Shown: piece after piece, positions 25,928-34,416 of the stretch
How the letters are laid out: each line of letters starts with the position of its first letter
How positions within the stretch are numbered: the stretch's first letter is position 1
Source: Streptomyces angustmyceticus
Lineage (GTDB): Bacteria; Actinomycetota; Actinomycetes; Streptomycetales; Streptomycetaceae
Length of the DNA stretch: 64,000 nucleotides
Reading direction: 5' to 3'
NCBI RefSeq assembly: GCF_019933235.1
Contig: NZ_CP082945.1
Coordinates: 992,001 to 1,056,000 of the forward strand
Notes under the pieces: model-generated
Told to the model about the DNA's origin: nothing
The model's database searches: none
What the model saw: the letters and a program-made list of their open reading frames with translations, nothing else
Program-made: the position numbers and the translations under genes

Positions 25928-27799
25928 GTGAAAATCCTGATGATCGCCATGCCGTGGCAAGGTCTCGACACACCGTCCAGCGCCCTGGGGGTACTGGGGC
26001 CCTGCATACGCAAAAACGCCGCCGACTGGACCGTCGACGAGCTATACGCCAACCTCCGATGGGCCGAATGCCTGATGCGCGAGAGCGACGGCTTCATCAC
26101 GTGCGAGGATTACGGGAACGTCGCGGATCAAGTCTTCCACGGCGTAGGTGACTGGGTGTTCACCCCGGCCCTCTACGACGTCGACAGTTATCAGGTCGAG
26201 GAGTACTCGACGTTCCTCCAGCAGCGGGAAACGGACCCGACACTCCCCGTTGAGATGCAGAAGTATGCCCGGGGGTTCGTCCGGGATCTCGCGGCCGAGA
26301 TCGCTGCCGACCCACCCGACGTGGTCGGGTTCACGAGCACCTTCATGCAGAACGTGCCGTCGCTCGCACTGGCCAGAGAGCTGAAGAAGATCGCACCGGG
26401 CATCCTCACGGTACTGGGCGGCAGTAACTGTGACGGAGCACAAGGTCCAGCCTTGCACCGGAATTTCGGGCAACTCGACTTCGTGATCAGCGGTGAGGGC
26501 GAACGTGCACTTCCCGCGCTGCTGAATCGCATCGCCAAGGGCGAGAGCCTCGCTGACGTTCCGGGACTCAGCTGGAGGGGAGACGACGGGAGCACGGTGG
26601 TGAATGCACCGTCCAAGGCGGCACTGCCGTTCGCCATGGTGCCTGCCCCCGGTTACGACAGCTACTTTCAGGCAGTGGAAAAGTCACCCGTCCGGCACCA
26701 CGTCCGTCCGATGCTGGTGCTGGAGACCTCTCGCGGTTGCTGGTGGGGCGAAGCTCACCAATGCACGTTCTGCGGCCTGAACGGATCGAATATCGATTTC
26801 CGGAGCAAGGCCCCCGAACGCATCGCTCAGGAAGTCCGCGAGTTGGCCGAGCGACACCAGGTGCTCGACCTGGTCATGGTGGACAACATTCTCGACATGA
26901 AGTATCTCCATACGGCCATGCCGGAGATAGCTGCTCTCGACTGCGATCTGAGGATCCACTACGAGATCAAGTCCAATATGAACCGGGAGCAGCTGAGCAA
27001 GCTCAAAGAGGCGAACGTCCTGTTCGTGCAGCCCGGTATCGAGAGCCTGAGCAGCCATGTGCTGCGCCTCATGGACAAGGGGGTCAGCGCCGCACACAAC
27101 GTGCGGATGCTGCGTGACGGGCAAGATCTCGGGCTCAATGTGACATGGAGCATCCTCTACGGCTTCCCCGGTGAGACCGAGGACGAGTACCGCAAACTGC
27201 TCCAGAAAATGGCGACACTTGAGCATCTGGAGCCGCCGAGCGGAGCCTGGCGCATTGCGCTGGAGCGGTTCAGTCCCTACTTCGAGGATCCCACCCAGGG
27301 GTTCATGTTCCGCCGCCCGTCGGAGATATACGACTTCATCTATCAGGTCCCACGAGATCAGCTGTACGACATGGTGTTCTTCTTCGACACCAGCGTCCAG
27401 GGAATCTCAGGGCCCATCGAGGAAGAGATGAAGCGGGCGTGCGAGGAATGGGCCAAGGCCTACCCCCAGAGCACCCTCTCCTACTGGACCGATGAGCGAG
27501 GCCGGGTCACCATCGAAGACCGTCGTGCCAGCTGGCCGGAGGAAGTGATCGAGCTGGACGACGTCCAGAGCAATGTGTACCTGGGCATGTTCCAGTGCGC
27601 CGCCCGCGAGGGCATACGCCGACGGCTTGCCGAGAGCGGGCACATCGTCAAGGACGGGGAGATCGAGGAGATGCTCCGTTACTTCGTCGATCGCGGCCTG
27701 GCATTCGAGGACGAGGGGCGCTACGTGAGCGTCGCCCTTGAGATTGACCCGTATCGCCGAAAGCTGGTGGGCGGCAAGGAGGTGGCGGCTTCACTATGA
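25928..27799 (+). CDS. B12-binding radical SAM C-methyltransferase (CxnA-like)
   Basis: A 623-residue class B-type radical SAM enzyme. The N-terminal cobalamin-binding region spans about residues 1-240 (ILTVLGGSNCDG, DFVISGEGERALPALL). The radical SAM core has the cluster motif C-x7-C-x2-C at Cys271, Cys279 and Cys282 (RGCWWGEAHQCTFCGLNG), a spacing shared with peptide-maturation C-methyltransferases of this family. GTG start with aggg upstream. In chuangxinmycin biosynthesis a B12-radical SAM methyltransferase adds the C3 methyl to norchuangxinmycin together with a small partner, and the overlapping next gene fits that partner. I found no RiPP precursor nearby. Confidence 0.9.
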   Translation: MKILMIAMPWQGLDTPSSALGVLGPCIRKNAADWTVDELYANLRWAECLMRESDGFITCEDYGNVADQVFHGVGDWVFTPALYDVDSYQVEEYSTFLQQRETDPTLPVEMQKYARGFVRDLAAEIAADPPDVVGFTSTFMQNVPSLALARELKKIAPGILTVLGGSNCDGAQGPALHRNFGQLDFVISGEGERALPALLNRIAKGESLADVPGLSWRGDDGSTVVNAPSKAALPFAMVPAPGYDSYFQAVEKSPVRHHVRPMLVLETSRGCWWGEAHQCTFCGLNGSNIDFRSKAPERIAQEVRELAERHQVLDLVMVDNILDMKYLHTAMPEIAALDCDLRIHYEIKSNMNREQLSKLKEANVLFVQPGIESLSSHVLRLMDKGVSAAHNVRMLRDGQDLGLNVTWSILYGFPGETEDEYRKLLQKMATLEHLEPPSGAWRIALERFSPYFEDPTQGFMFRRPSEIYDFIYQVPRDQLYDMVFFFDTSVQGISGPIEEEMKRACEEWAKAYPQSTLSYWTDERGRVTIEDRRASWPEEVIELDDVQSNVYLGMFQCAAREGIRRRLAESGHIVKDGEIEEMLRYFVDRGLAFEDEGRYVSVALEIDPYRRKLVGGKEVAASL

Positions 27800-28521
27800 G
27801 CGCGTTGATGGCCATCGATGAACTCAAGACCCGGGGCTCGAATGAGGGACGGGTGCCGGCCGGCGGCCGGCCCTCGACCCTGGCCCTCGGGGCCGACTGG
27901 ACTGAACTTCCCGCCGCCACCGAGCTGGCGGCGCTGCTGCTCCGGGTACCTGTCGCCGGGGTGCAGCTGACGGAGCCCGTCGACTTCTCGGCACTCCCTC
28001 ATCATGTGATCGTGCGAATCATCGCGTTGCTTCGCGAATGTTCCGCGATCGGTGCCAGGGCCACCTGGTCGCTGATCCTTCGCGCCGAGCAGCTCGACCT
28101 GGTCCCGCGCCTCGATCACCTGCCCGCCCCCGAGAGCATCACGGTGTTGGAGAAAGGGGTTCCGTCCGTCGGCGAGTGGCGTTCTTCTCGTAATTTCGGG
28201 CTTCTGTACTTCCGTAAGGGTCCGAAATTCCTGTCCGTCGTCGATCAACGTCCCGAATCCAAGAACCTGATCACTGTGAACGACCCCACCATGATGGAGG
28301 TCTTCCTCCAGGGCCTGGAGGGGTGCGCGTGGGCCGAGGTCACCCGCACCCCGCAGTACGCTGCCGCTGCACGGGACCTGGTGAACAAGGGCCTCGTCAT
28401 GCGTGTCGGGGACCACTGCGTGACCCTTCCGGTGCACATGCGTTCATGGCCTCTGGGTGTGGCTCTTCTGGGAGGAACCTTGGCCTCAGCCGGGAAGAAA
28501 TCGGAGGATTTTGCGGAGTAG
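27796..28521 (+). CDS. Probable partner protein of the radical SAM methyltransferase (CxnA1-like)
   Basis: A 241-residue soluble protein without a domain I can name. It has an Ala/Leu-rich first half, a segment RNFGLLYFRKGPKFLSVVDQ of alternating strand character, and a C-terminal HVTLP/Leu-rich end. It starts inside the stop codon of the radical SAM gene (ATGA), strong evidence for 1:1 expression. In the chuangxinmycin cluster a hypothetical protein (CxnA1) is required with the radical SAM enzyme for methylation; synteny suggests equivalence. Identity as a homolog needs a direct alignment. Confidence 0.7.
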   Translation: MSALMAIDELKTRGSNEGRVPAGGRPSTLALGADWTELPAATELAALLLRVPVAGVQLTEPVDFSALPHHVIVRIIALLRECSAIGARATWSLILRAEQLDLVPRLDHLPAPESITVLEKGVPSVGEWRSSRNFGLLYFRKGPKFLSVVDQRPESKNLITVNDPTMMEVFLQGLEGCAWAEVTRTPQYAAAARDLVNKGLVMRVGDHCVTLPVHMRSWPLGVALLGGTLASAGKKSEDFAE

Positions 28522-28568
28522 TTCGAGCGATCCCGGGGATGGAGGTTCCTGTCGCAAGAGGAGTTGGG

Positions 28569-28613
28569 CGGTGAGACACCGATTCGTCACCAGAGGACGA
28601 CGGTGTCTCACCG
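28569..28613. terminator. Bidirectional hairpin terminator
   Basis: Perfect 13-bp arms cggtgagacaccg (28569-28581) and cggtgtctcaccg (28601-28613) with a 19-base loop, exactly between the stop codons of the convergent biosynthetic operon and trpS. It should stop both transcripts. Confidence 0.88.
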
Positions 28614-28625
28614 AGCCGGCGATTG

Positions 28626-29738
28626 TCAGTAATGGCTGTTCATGGCGGCACGTACCTCGGCGAGAGTGGTATCGGCCACAGCTCGGGCTCGCTCGTTGCC
28701 TTCGCGCAGGGTCTGACGGAGGTAGGCGCGGTCCTGCGCGAACTCGATGCGGCGGGCCCTGATCGGGGCCAGGTACTCGTTGACCGCCTCGGTCACGGTC
28801 TTCTTCAGTGCGGCGGCTCCCGCGGAGCCGATGTCGTCGGCCACCTGCTGGGGCGTGCTGTCCAGACAGAGGGCCGCCAGCAGGAGGAGGGAGGACACCT
28901 CGGGGCGAGTGGTCGGGTCGTAGGTGATGTGGCGCTCGGAGTCGGTCTTGGCCCCCTTGAGCAGACGGGCGGTCTCGTCGGCGTCGGAAGCCAGGGTGAC
29001 GGCGTTGCGGCGGCTCTTGCTCATCTTGGTGCCGTCCGTGCCGAGCAGGAGCGGTGCGCTCGACAGCAGGGCATCGGGCTGGGGGAACACGGCGGTGCCG
29101 TTGCCGTAGTGGTCGTTGAAGCGGCGGGCGATCGTGCGGGTGAGTTCGAGGTGAGGAAGCTGGTCCTGGCCGACCGGGACCAAGTTGCCCTTGCAGAAGA
29201 GGATGTCGGCGGCCTGGTGGACGGGATAGGTGAACATCAGGCCGCTGACGGACGACTGGCGCGAGTGAGCGATTTCGTCTTTGACCGTGGGGTTGCGGTT
29301 GAGCTCGGCGACGGAGACGAGGCTGAGGAAGGGCAGCATCAGCTGGTTGAGGGCGGGGACGGCGCTGTGCGTGAAGATCGTGCTGCGCGCCGGATCCACA
29401 CCGATGGCGAGGTAGTCCAGTACCAGCTCCTCGACATACCCGGTCAGGTTGTCCGCTACATCGCGGTCGGTCAGTACCTGGTAGTCCGCGATGATCACGA
29501 ACATCTCCACGCCGAGGTTCTGAAGACGCACTCGGTTGTGCAGCGTGCCGAAGTAGTGGCCCAGGTGCAGGCGGCCGGTGGGGCGGTCGCCCGTCAGCAC
29601 ACGGAATTGTCCGGGGTCCTTGAGGATCAGCTTTTCCAACACCGCACTGCGCTCCTGCGCGGCAGACGTCTCGAGCGTGTCGGTGGAGGGATCTGACGCA
29701 GAGGCGTCGGGGCCTACGGCCTGGGGGGTGGTGTTCAC
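28626..29738 (-). CDS. trpS: Tryptophanyl-tRNA synthetase, probable resistance copy
   Basis: A 370-residue class Ic synthetase that charges tRNA-Trp. Class I signatures are TGRLHLGHYFG (HIGH) and GTKMSKSRRN (KMSKS). The first 40 or so residues (Ser/Thr/Ala-rich) form an extension ahead of the catalytic core. GTG start with ggag upstream. Converging on the biosynthetic genes and sharing their terminator, it is best read as a self-resistance enzyme, because chuangxinmycin (like indolmycin) inhibits bacterial TrpRS. Whether it is the only trpS of the genome cannot be known from this window. I see no T-box leader. Confidence 0.9.
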   Translation of the reverse strand: MNTTPQAVGPDASASDPSTDTLETSAAQERSAVLEKLILKDPGQFRVLTGDRPTGRLHLGHYFGTLHNRVRLQNLGVEMFVIIADYQVLTDRDVADNLTGYVEELVLDYLAIGVDPARSTIFTHSAVPALNQLMLPFLSLVSVAELNRNPTVKDEIAHSRQSSVSGLMFTYPVHQAADILFCKGNLVPVGQDQLPHLELTRTIARRFNDHYGNGTAVFPQPDALLSSAPLLLGTDGTKMSKSRRNAVTLASDADETARLLKGAKTDSERHITYDPTTRPEVSSLLLLAALCLDSTPQQVADDIGSAGAAALKKTVTEAVNEYLAPIRARRIEFAQDRAYLRQTLREGNERARAVADTTLAEVRAAMNSHY

Positions 29739-30157
29739 GAGGTCTCCTGGTAGGCGGGTTTCGCCATCCGGATGACTCGAGCCCTGGTCCAGGGGGACGT
29801 GAGTGGGCCGTCCATCCGAACGGCCCGGTCATGCAGAGAGGCGGCCGCTCCTACGAGGAGCGCCACCAGCTCAGACACGACGAAAGATGCATGGCCCCAT
29901 CATAACGTCGGCTGCCGTGATCCGGGTGGATTCGCGCGCGCGTGGTGGAGGCCCCCCGGGTCATTCATCGGAGGCTCAGGAGGGGGCAGTTGGGGCGGAG
30001 AAGCACGTAGTCGGATGGCACCGAGTGGTCTGCTTCCGCCGGCGGGGTGCGCGGGGTGCGTACGGTCCCCGGGACCACACAGCCGCCGAGCCCGGTGACT
30101 CCTGTCCATACGTGTCGGGGTCTTGCGTCGTCCCGGTCACCGGGCACCGGTCACCCG
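29739..30157. other. Intergenic region, right border of the antibiotic cluster
   Basis: Upstream of trpS. No gene recognised. The sequence is GC-rich and repetitive near 30045-30150 (several ggtcacc/ggtgac words). An IS relic begins at its right end. Confidence 0.4.
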
Positions 30158-30480
30158 TTAGGCCGTTGGATTCGGATCATCTGCTCGTTGGTCCGACGGT
30201 GTCGCTGACCGATGCTCCCTGGGCAGGCACGGATCGAGTCGCTGGTGTGGGACCAGGCGCCGAAGCCGGGTGGTAGGGGCGGAGCCACCAGCAGGCGGTC
30301 GACGTCTTCGCCTGGAAGTGCCGCACCGGCTTGCCTGCCCTGGACGGATCTGCACGCGGAGTTCGGCTCGCTGAAGGGGGACCACCACCAGCTGCGGAAG
30401 TGGGCGGCCGGCGGCGCGTGGGAACGGTTCAGGATCTTCACCGTACTCCTGGCCCAGGCCGACGCCGTCGGCCGCCGGCC
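30158..30480 (+). mobile_element. IS5-family transposase relic
   Basis: The plus strand preserves a transposase segment, LPWTDLHAEFGSLKGDHHQL and RKWAAGGAWERFRIFTVLLA, matching the DUF4096-type N-domain of IS5 transposases. The left end ttaggccgttggattcggatcat (30158-30180) closely resembles the left end of the relic at 47779, so both descend from one element. Frameshifts and a missing 3' half make it inactive. Confidence 0.75.
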
Positions 30481-30571
30481 AGCCCCTGTGAAGCGTGGGC
30501 CCGTACCCCGCCCCGCGCGATGTCTGCCGGGACGGCCGCGACTGGCAGTGACTGCCCGCGCAACGGGTCGG

Positions 30572-31054
30572 TCAGTGGTAGTTGCGCATGAGGTCGGTGG
30601 CCCAGTCGGGCTGGGTGGTGTCGCCCTGGGGGCCGAACTCGGCCATGTAGGGCTTGATGTCGAGGACGGGGGTGCCGTCGACGGCGTCCAGGCCCTGGAC
30701 GTGCAGGTCGAGGCCGTCGGCCTTGAGGAGACGGCAGCGGGAGACGCCGAGGCGGTTGGGGCGGTTCTTGCCGCGCTGGGCGAAGATGCCGACCAGGGGC
30801 CAGTCGGCGTTGCCGCGCGGGTGCCGGGCCCCGGTCTGGATCTTGTCGGTGGGGACACGGTCGAAGTGATAGACGACTTCCAGGTGGGAGAAGGCGTCCA
30901 GGCCCGCTACCGCCTCCGGGCCGTACTGGGCGGCGTCCAGGCGGATGATCGCGGTTTCCTTGCCCCAGTCGTCGTCGCGGACCTCCGCCCGGCCACCGAC
31001 CACCCGGCCCACCGGCACCGAAACCACCTCAGCAGGAATGCTGTCCTCGGGCAT
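30572..31054 (-). CDS. trmO: TrmO/TsaA family tRNA m6t6A37 methyltransferase
   Basis: A 160-residue SAM-dependent methyltransferase of the UPF0066/TsaA beta-barrel family, which methylates N6-threonylcarbamoyladenosine 37 in tRNAs reading ACY codons. Family motifs visible are AGLDAFSHLEVVYHFDR, TGARHPRGNADWPLVGIFAQ and the RPNRLGVSRCRLL segment with the conserved RPNxLG. The C-terminus LDIKPYMAEFGPQ is the usual ending with DxKPY. It uses an unusual non-Rossmann SAM site between subunits. Stand-alone gene next to the IS relic. Confidence 0.85.
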   Translation of the reverse strand: MPEDSIPAEVVSVPVGRVVGGRAEVRDDDWGKETAIIRLDAAQYGPEAVAGLDAFSHLEVVYHFDRVPTDKIQTGARHPRGNADWPLVGIFAQRGKNRPNRLGVSRCRLLKADGLDLHVQGLDAVDGTPVLDIKPYMAEFGPQGDTTQPDWATDLMRNYH

Positions 31055-31683
31055 GTACCGTGCCTTTCGCTCAAAGGGTCGGTTAGTCAGTCGAGTTGGT
31101 TCACCATACCGACGGCCTGCGGTACATAGCTATGCGTTACGCACGTACCGCGCCAAACGCGGTTCAGCCGCTCGCGGGCCTGCTCCAGCGGCGCCTGCAA
31201 CGCGGTTCACGAAGTCGCCGAGGAGCGAAGGCGGGCCGGGCCGGTCGGCCAGCCGGAGCAGGACACGCTGGAGCACGCACCGTTCGTCGTGGGAGCGAGC
31301 GATGGTCTGCCGCTTGACCGGCCCACGCCATGGAAAACCGTCCGCCGCGGGCTCGTAGTCCACTGCGCGGGTGCTCCACGCTGCGTCTGGCGGTCTGGTA
31401 TCGGATGGCTGCCCAGGACGCGTTCCGGGCCGGCTGTGGCGGTGCCGGTGACAGTCACCTCCAGATAGTGGCCGTGCCTACCTCACTTCGGTGTGCAAGG
31501 TGTCGATCACGGGCTGCACGGCGATGAATTGACGAGTAGTCACAAATCTTGCGGCGTTGCCAACACCGCGTGGTTTCGTCGACACCTCGTGGCGTTGCCG
31601 GCACCTCCCGAAGACTCCGCTAACGGGCCCCTCCAGCGGACGCCGCAGCCTTTCCGACCTTCACCGCACCCATCGGACAAGCC
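31055..31683. other. Gene-poor region
   Basis: About 630 bp. A minus-strand frame (31130-31363) encodes SHDERCVLQRVLLRLADRPG, which is plausible protein, but I recognise no family and no upstream extension. The right end carries cccatcggacaagcccta, which resembles IS termini, but I find no matching inverted copy. It probably holds decayed sequence. Confidence 0.35.
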
Positions 31684-32997
31684 CTAGAGTCCCCGTGGCC
31701 GCACCGTCATCCGGATCCCCTCCCGCGCCCACAGCACGAACCGTTCCACCGGCGTCACTTCGTGCCCCGGGGCGGGTCGAAAGCGTAGGCGCTTGAGGAG
31801 GACGGCCAGGACAAGCTGGGCCTCGACGGTGGCCAAAGCGGCGCCCTCGCAGCTGCGCGGCCCGATCCCGAAGGGGACGTACGCGAGCCGCGGCCGCTTG
31901 GCCACCTCCTGCGGTGTGAAACGCTCGGGGTCGAACCGCTCCGGCTCGGGCCAGTGCTCAGGGTTCAGGTGCACCGCCCAGAACGGATAGAACACCGTCG
32001 TCCCGGCCGGGATCTCGTACGGGCCCAGAACCAGGTCCTCGGTCGTCTCGCGTGCGCCGTACGGGCCGGGTGGGAACAGGCGCATCGACTCCTTGAGCAC
32101 CATGTCCAGAAAAGTGAGCCGCCGCAGTTCGCCGTAATCGGGCGTGTCGCGCCCGCCCAGCACCTGGTCCAGTTCGGCGGCCACGCGATCGGCCACGTCG
32201 GGATGGCGGCCCAGCAGGTGCAGCGTCCACGAGACGGCGACGCCGGTGGTGTGGTGGGCGGCGAGCAGCGTCATCATCACGGTGTCCCGGATGCGCGCCG
32301 GGCTCTGACCGGCCTCGATGAGTGCCCCGATCAGGTCGCTGCGGCCGGTGCGGTCGCCCGAGCGGTGGGCCGCCACCACGCGGTCGACCGTCGCGCGCAG
32401 ATACGCGAGGGCCGCCTCGGCACGCTCCGCCGAGCGCGGGTCGGCCCGCGGCACCTGGTAGAGCCGCCCGAGGTGCTCGGTCAGCACCTCCTCGAACGCG
32501 GCGACGACGCGGTCCGTGTCGGTCTCCGCGCCGCCGAGCGCGAACCCGCAGATCATCTGGAGCGACAGCGCGGTCAACTCCTTTTGCAGGTCGACGGGTT
32601 CGCCGTCGACCTGCCCCGCCCAGCGGTCCGCGAGCTCCCGTGCCAGCTCGGTGAAGCGCGCGAAGTGCCGCTCGTGAGCCGGCCGTCCGGCGAGCACCGA
32701 GAGCAGCAGCCGTCGCCATGGGGTGTGCTCGTCGGCGGGTAGCACTTGCAGATTGCCGGCCTCGCACAGCGGGTCCAGGAACGCGAACAGCTTCTCGGGC
32801 CGCGTGTCAAGATGCGCCGTGGCCTCCAGAAGCACGGGGTCGGCGACCGACACGGCCGTGTCCGCGCCTGGCAGTTGGAAGCGCACGACGGGTCCGTACG
32901 CCTCGTGGAGGTGTAACTGGTAGTGGTGCAGCCCGCCCGCAGCCGCAACGGCGCTCAGCCCGCCATCGTCCTGGTGCCCGGGGTCGGGGATGCGCAT
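31684..32997 (-). CDS. Cytochrome P450 (class with AAHHTT I-helix)
   Basis: A 437-residue P450. Heme Cys is in FGIGPRSCEG, the I-helix motif is LLAAHHTTG, ExxR is in VLKESMRLFPP, and the PERF region is ERFDPERFTPQ. These motifs are closer to CYP4/CYP102-like bacterial enzymes than to the CYP105 type. Ribosome site aggagg lies before the ATG at 32997. No redox partner is adjacent, and no biosynthetic neighbours suggest a substrate. Codon 28 is TTA (32914-32916), early in the gene, a common place for bldA control in Streptomyces. Confidence 0.88.
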   Translation of the reverse strand: MRIPDPGHQDDGGLSAVAAAGGLHHYQLHLHEAYGPVVRFQLPGADTAVSVADPVLLEATAHLDTRPEKLFAFLDPLCEAGNLQVLPADEHTPWRRLLLSVLAGRPAHERHFARFTELARELADRWAGQVDGEPVDLQKELTALSLQMICGFALGGAETDTDRVVAAFEEVLTEHLGRLYQVPRADPRSAERAEAALAYLRATVDRVVAAHRSGDRTGRSDLIGALIEAGQSPARIRDTVMMTLLAAHHTTGVAVSWTLHLLGRHPDVADRVAAELDQVLGGRDTPDYGELRRLTFLDMVLKESMRLFPPGPYGARETTEDLVLGPYEIPAGTTVFYPFWAVHLNPEHWPEPERFDPERFTPQEVAKRPRLAYVPFGIGPRSCEGAALATVEAQLVLAVLLKRLRFRPAPGHEVTPVERFVLWAREGIRMTVRPRGL

Positions 32998-33273
32998 GAC
33001 GGTGCCTCCTGTCCCAAGTCCTGCCCTCGGGTCCGGTCCGTTCCGAGGGGCCCTTAACTCGCCCTTGCCTCAGCACGTTTCCCCCGTACCCGCTTCCTAC
33101 CCCACGGTGGGTCCCCTGCCCGCCGCGCTGCACTGGCCTCGGCGAGGAAGCTCGTGTCCAGTGTGGTGAGGCGGCATCCGGCCATGGAGCCGCCGTGAAA
33201 AAACCGTTGGCGGACCACGGAAACCATTGTTAATCTCCCGAAGGCCGTGCGAGAGAACGAGGAGGTGGTACCC

Positions 33274-33327
33274 GTGAACGCAGTATCGACATGGGTGCTC
33301 CCCTCTGGGGTCACGGTCGGGCGATAG
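33274..33327 (+). CDS. Possible 17-residue leader peptide
   Basis: GTG at 33274 follows an excellent ribosome site (gaggaggtgg, 33259-33268) and encodes MNAVSTWVLPSGVTVGR before a tag stop. It lies 45 bp ahead of the alpha/beta-hydrolase start, on the same strand, in the otherwise empty 32998-33372 gap. It could be a translated leader or the truncated start of a lost gene. No family is known to me. Confidence 0.3.
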   Translation: MNAVSTWVLPSGVTVGR

Positions 33328-33372
33328 GTCGTCCGGGAGCGCCGTTCAAGCGCACTCCCGAAAGGCACGACC

Positions 33373-34104
33373 ATGCACTTCACTTCTGCACGGCGTCTCG
33401 ACGACAGCGTCCTCGAACGCGAATTCACCCTCGGCGAGATCCCCGGCATCCTCTGGACGCCCACATCTACAACACCCGCGCCGCTGATCCTGCTCGGCCA
33501 CCCTCCGCTCGGACTGCGGAAGATGTACCCCCGGCTGGCGGAGCGGGCCCGGCGCGCCGCGGCGGATGGCTTCGCCGCGGCCACCATCGAGCTCCCCGGG
33601 AGCGGTGACCGGCCGCGTTGGGCCGCCGCCGAGCAGGCACGCGCCGACCTGCGCCGGGCTATGGAGGCCGGCGAACCGGTCGGCGACGGGATCATCGACG
33701 CCCTCGTCCTCCCGCTCGTCGAAAAGTCGGTCCCGGAGTGGCGGGCCGCCCTGGACGCCCTGCTGTCGTTGCCCGAGATCGGCGGCCCGGTCGGGTACTC
33801 GGGGGGAGTGATCTCCATCGGCATCCGGCTCGCGATGGTCGAGGCGCGTGTCTCGGCGGCCGTTCTGTTCGCCGGGAGTCTCGTGCCCGCCGCCATGTTC
33901 GCGGAGGCCCGCCGGGTCACCATTCCGCTGCACGTCCTGCTGCAGTGGGACGACGAAGGAAACGACCGGCAGGCGGCCCTGGACCTGTTTGACGCTTTTG
34001 CCTCCAAGGAGAAGACGCTGCACGCCAACATGGGCGGGCACACCGGCGTCCCGCAGTTCGAGGGGGACGCCGCGGCCCGGTTCTTCGCCCGGCATCTCCG
34101 GTAG
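33373..34104 (+). CDS. Alpha/beta hydrolase (dienelactone hydrolase/FrsA-like)
   Basis: A 243-residue hydrolase. The nucleophile elbow is VGYSGGVIS (Ser143), the acid is in LQWDDEGND, and the base His is in NMGGHTGVPQ, so the Ser-Asp-His triad is complete. The N-terminal strand FTLGEIPGILWTP followed by LILLGHPPLGLRKMY carries the HPPLG oxyanion-loop variant of HG. Family members hydrolyse esters or lactones. The gene stands alone; function beyond hydrolysis is open. Confidence 0.82.
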   Translation: MHFTSARRLDDSVLEREFTLGEIPGILWTPTSTTPAPLILLGHPPLGLRKMYPRLAERARRAAADGFAAATIELPGSGDRPRWAAAEQARADLRRAMEAGEPVGDGIIDALVLPLVEKSVPEWRAALDALLSLPEIGGPVGYSGGVISIGIRLAMVEARVSAAVLFAGSLVPAAMFAEARRVTIPLHVLLQWDDEGNDRQAALDLFDAFASKEKTLHANMGGHTGVPQFEGDAAARFFARHLR

Positions 34105-34416
34105 CCGCGGGCCGGCGCCGCCCGCCCGGTAAGCCGGAGGCGGTGCCGGCCGGGGCGGTTCTGGGCTCGGTGATCGAGAGAGGCCGGATAGTCGCGGGGA
34201 TGGCGCGGACTCGCTGACCGTTCCGCACCACGCTTCGAGAGCCGTCCCCCGCAACCGCCCGCCGCCCGCCGCCCGCCGCCCGCCGCTGAGATGATCTCGG
34301 CGTGGCCGGAGCGATACGACCTCAGAGCCGTCTTGGACAGGCCATCGCACGGGGTTGATTGCACGCCGCGCGCCGACAGCGCCCGTCAGGGCCCCTGCCA
34401 TGCGGGCACCAGATGG
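34105..34416. other. Intergenic region with a 7-bp tandem repeat
   Basis: No gene recognised between the hydrolase and the ParA-partner gene, which converge here. At 34256-34287 the 7-mer cgcccgc is repeated about four and a half times (cgcccgccgcccgccgcccg and on), a likely slippage tract. Confidence 0.5.

Noticed and set aside
29739..29900. T-box leader ahead of trpS.
   Set aside because: I searched by eye for the conserved T-box sequence and antiterminator and saw none.
31640..31683. IS terminus-like sequence cccatcggacaagcccta.
   Set aside because: No inverted partner or transposase could be tied to it.
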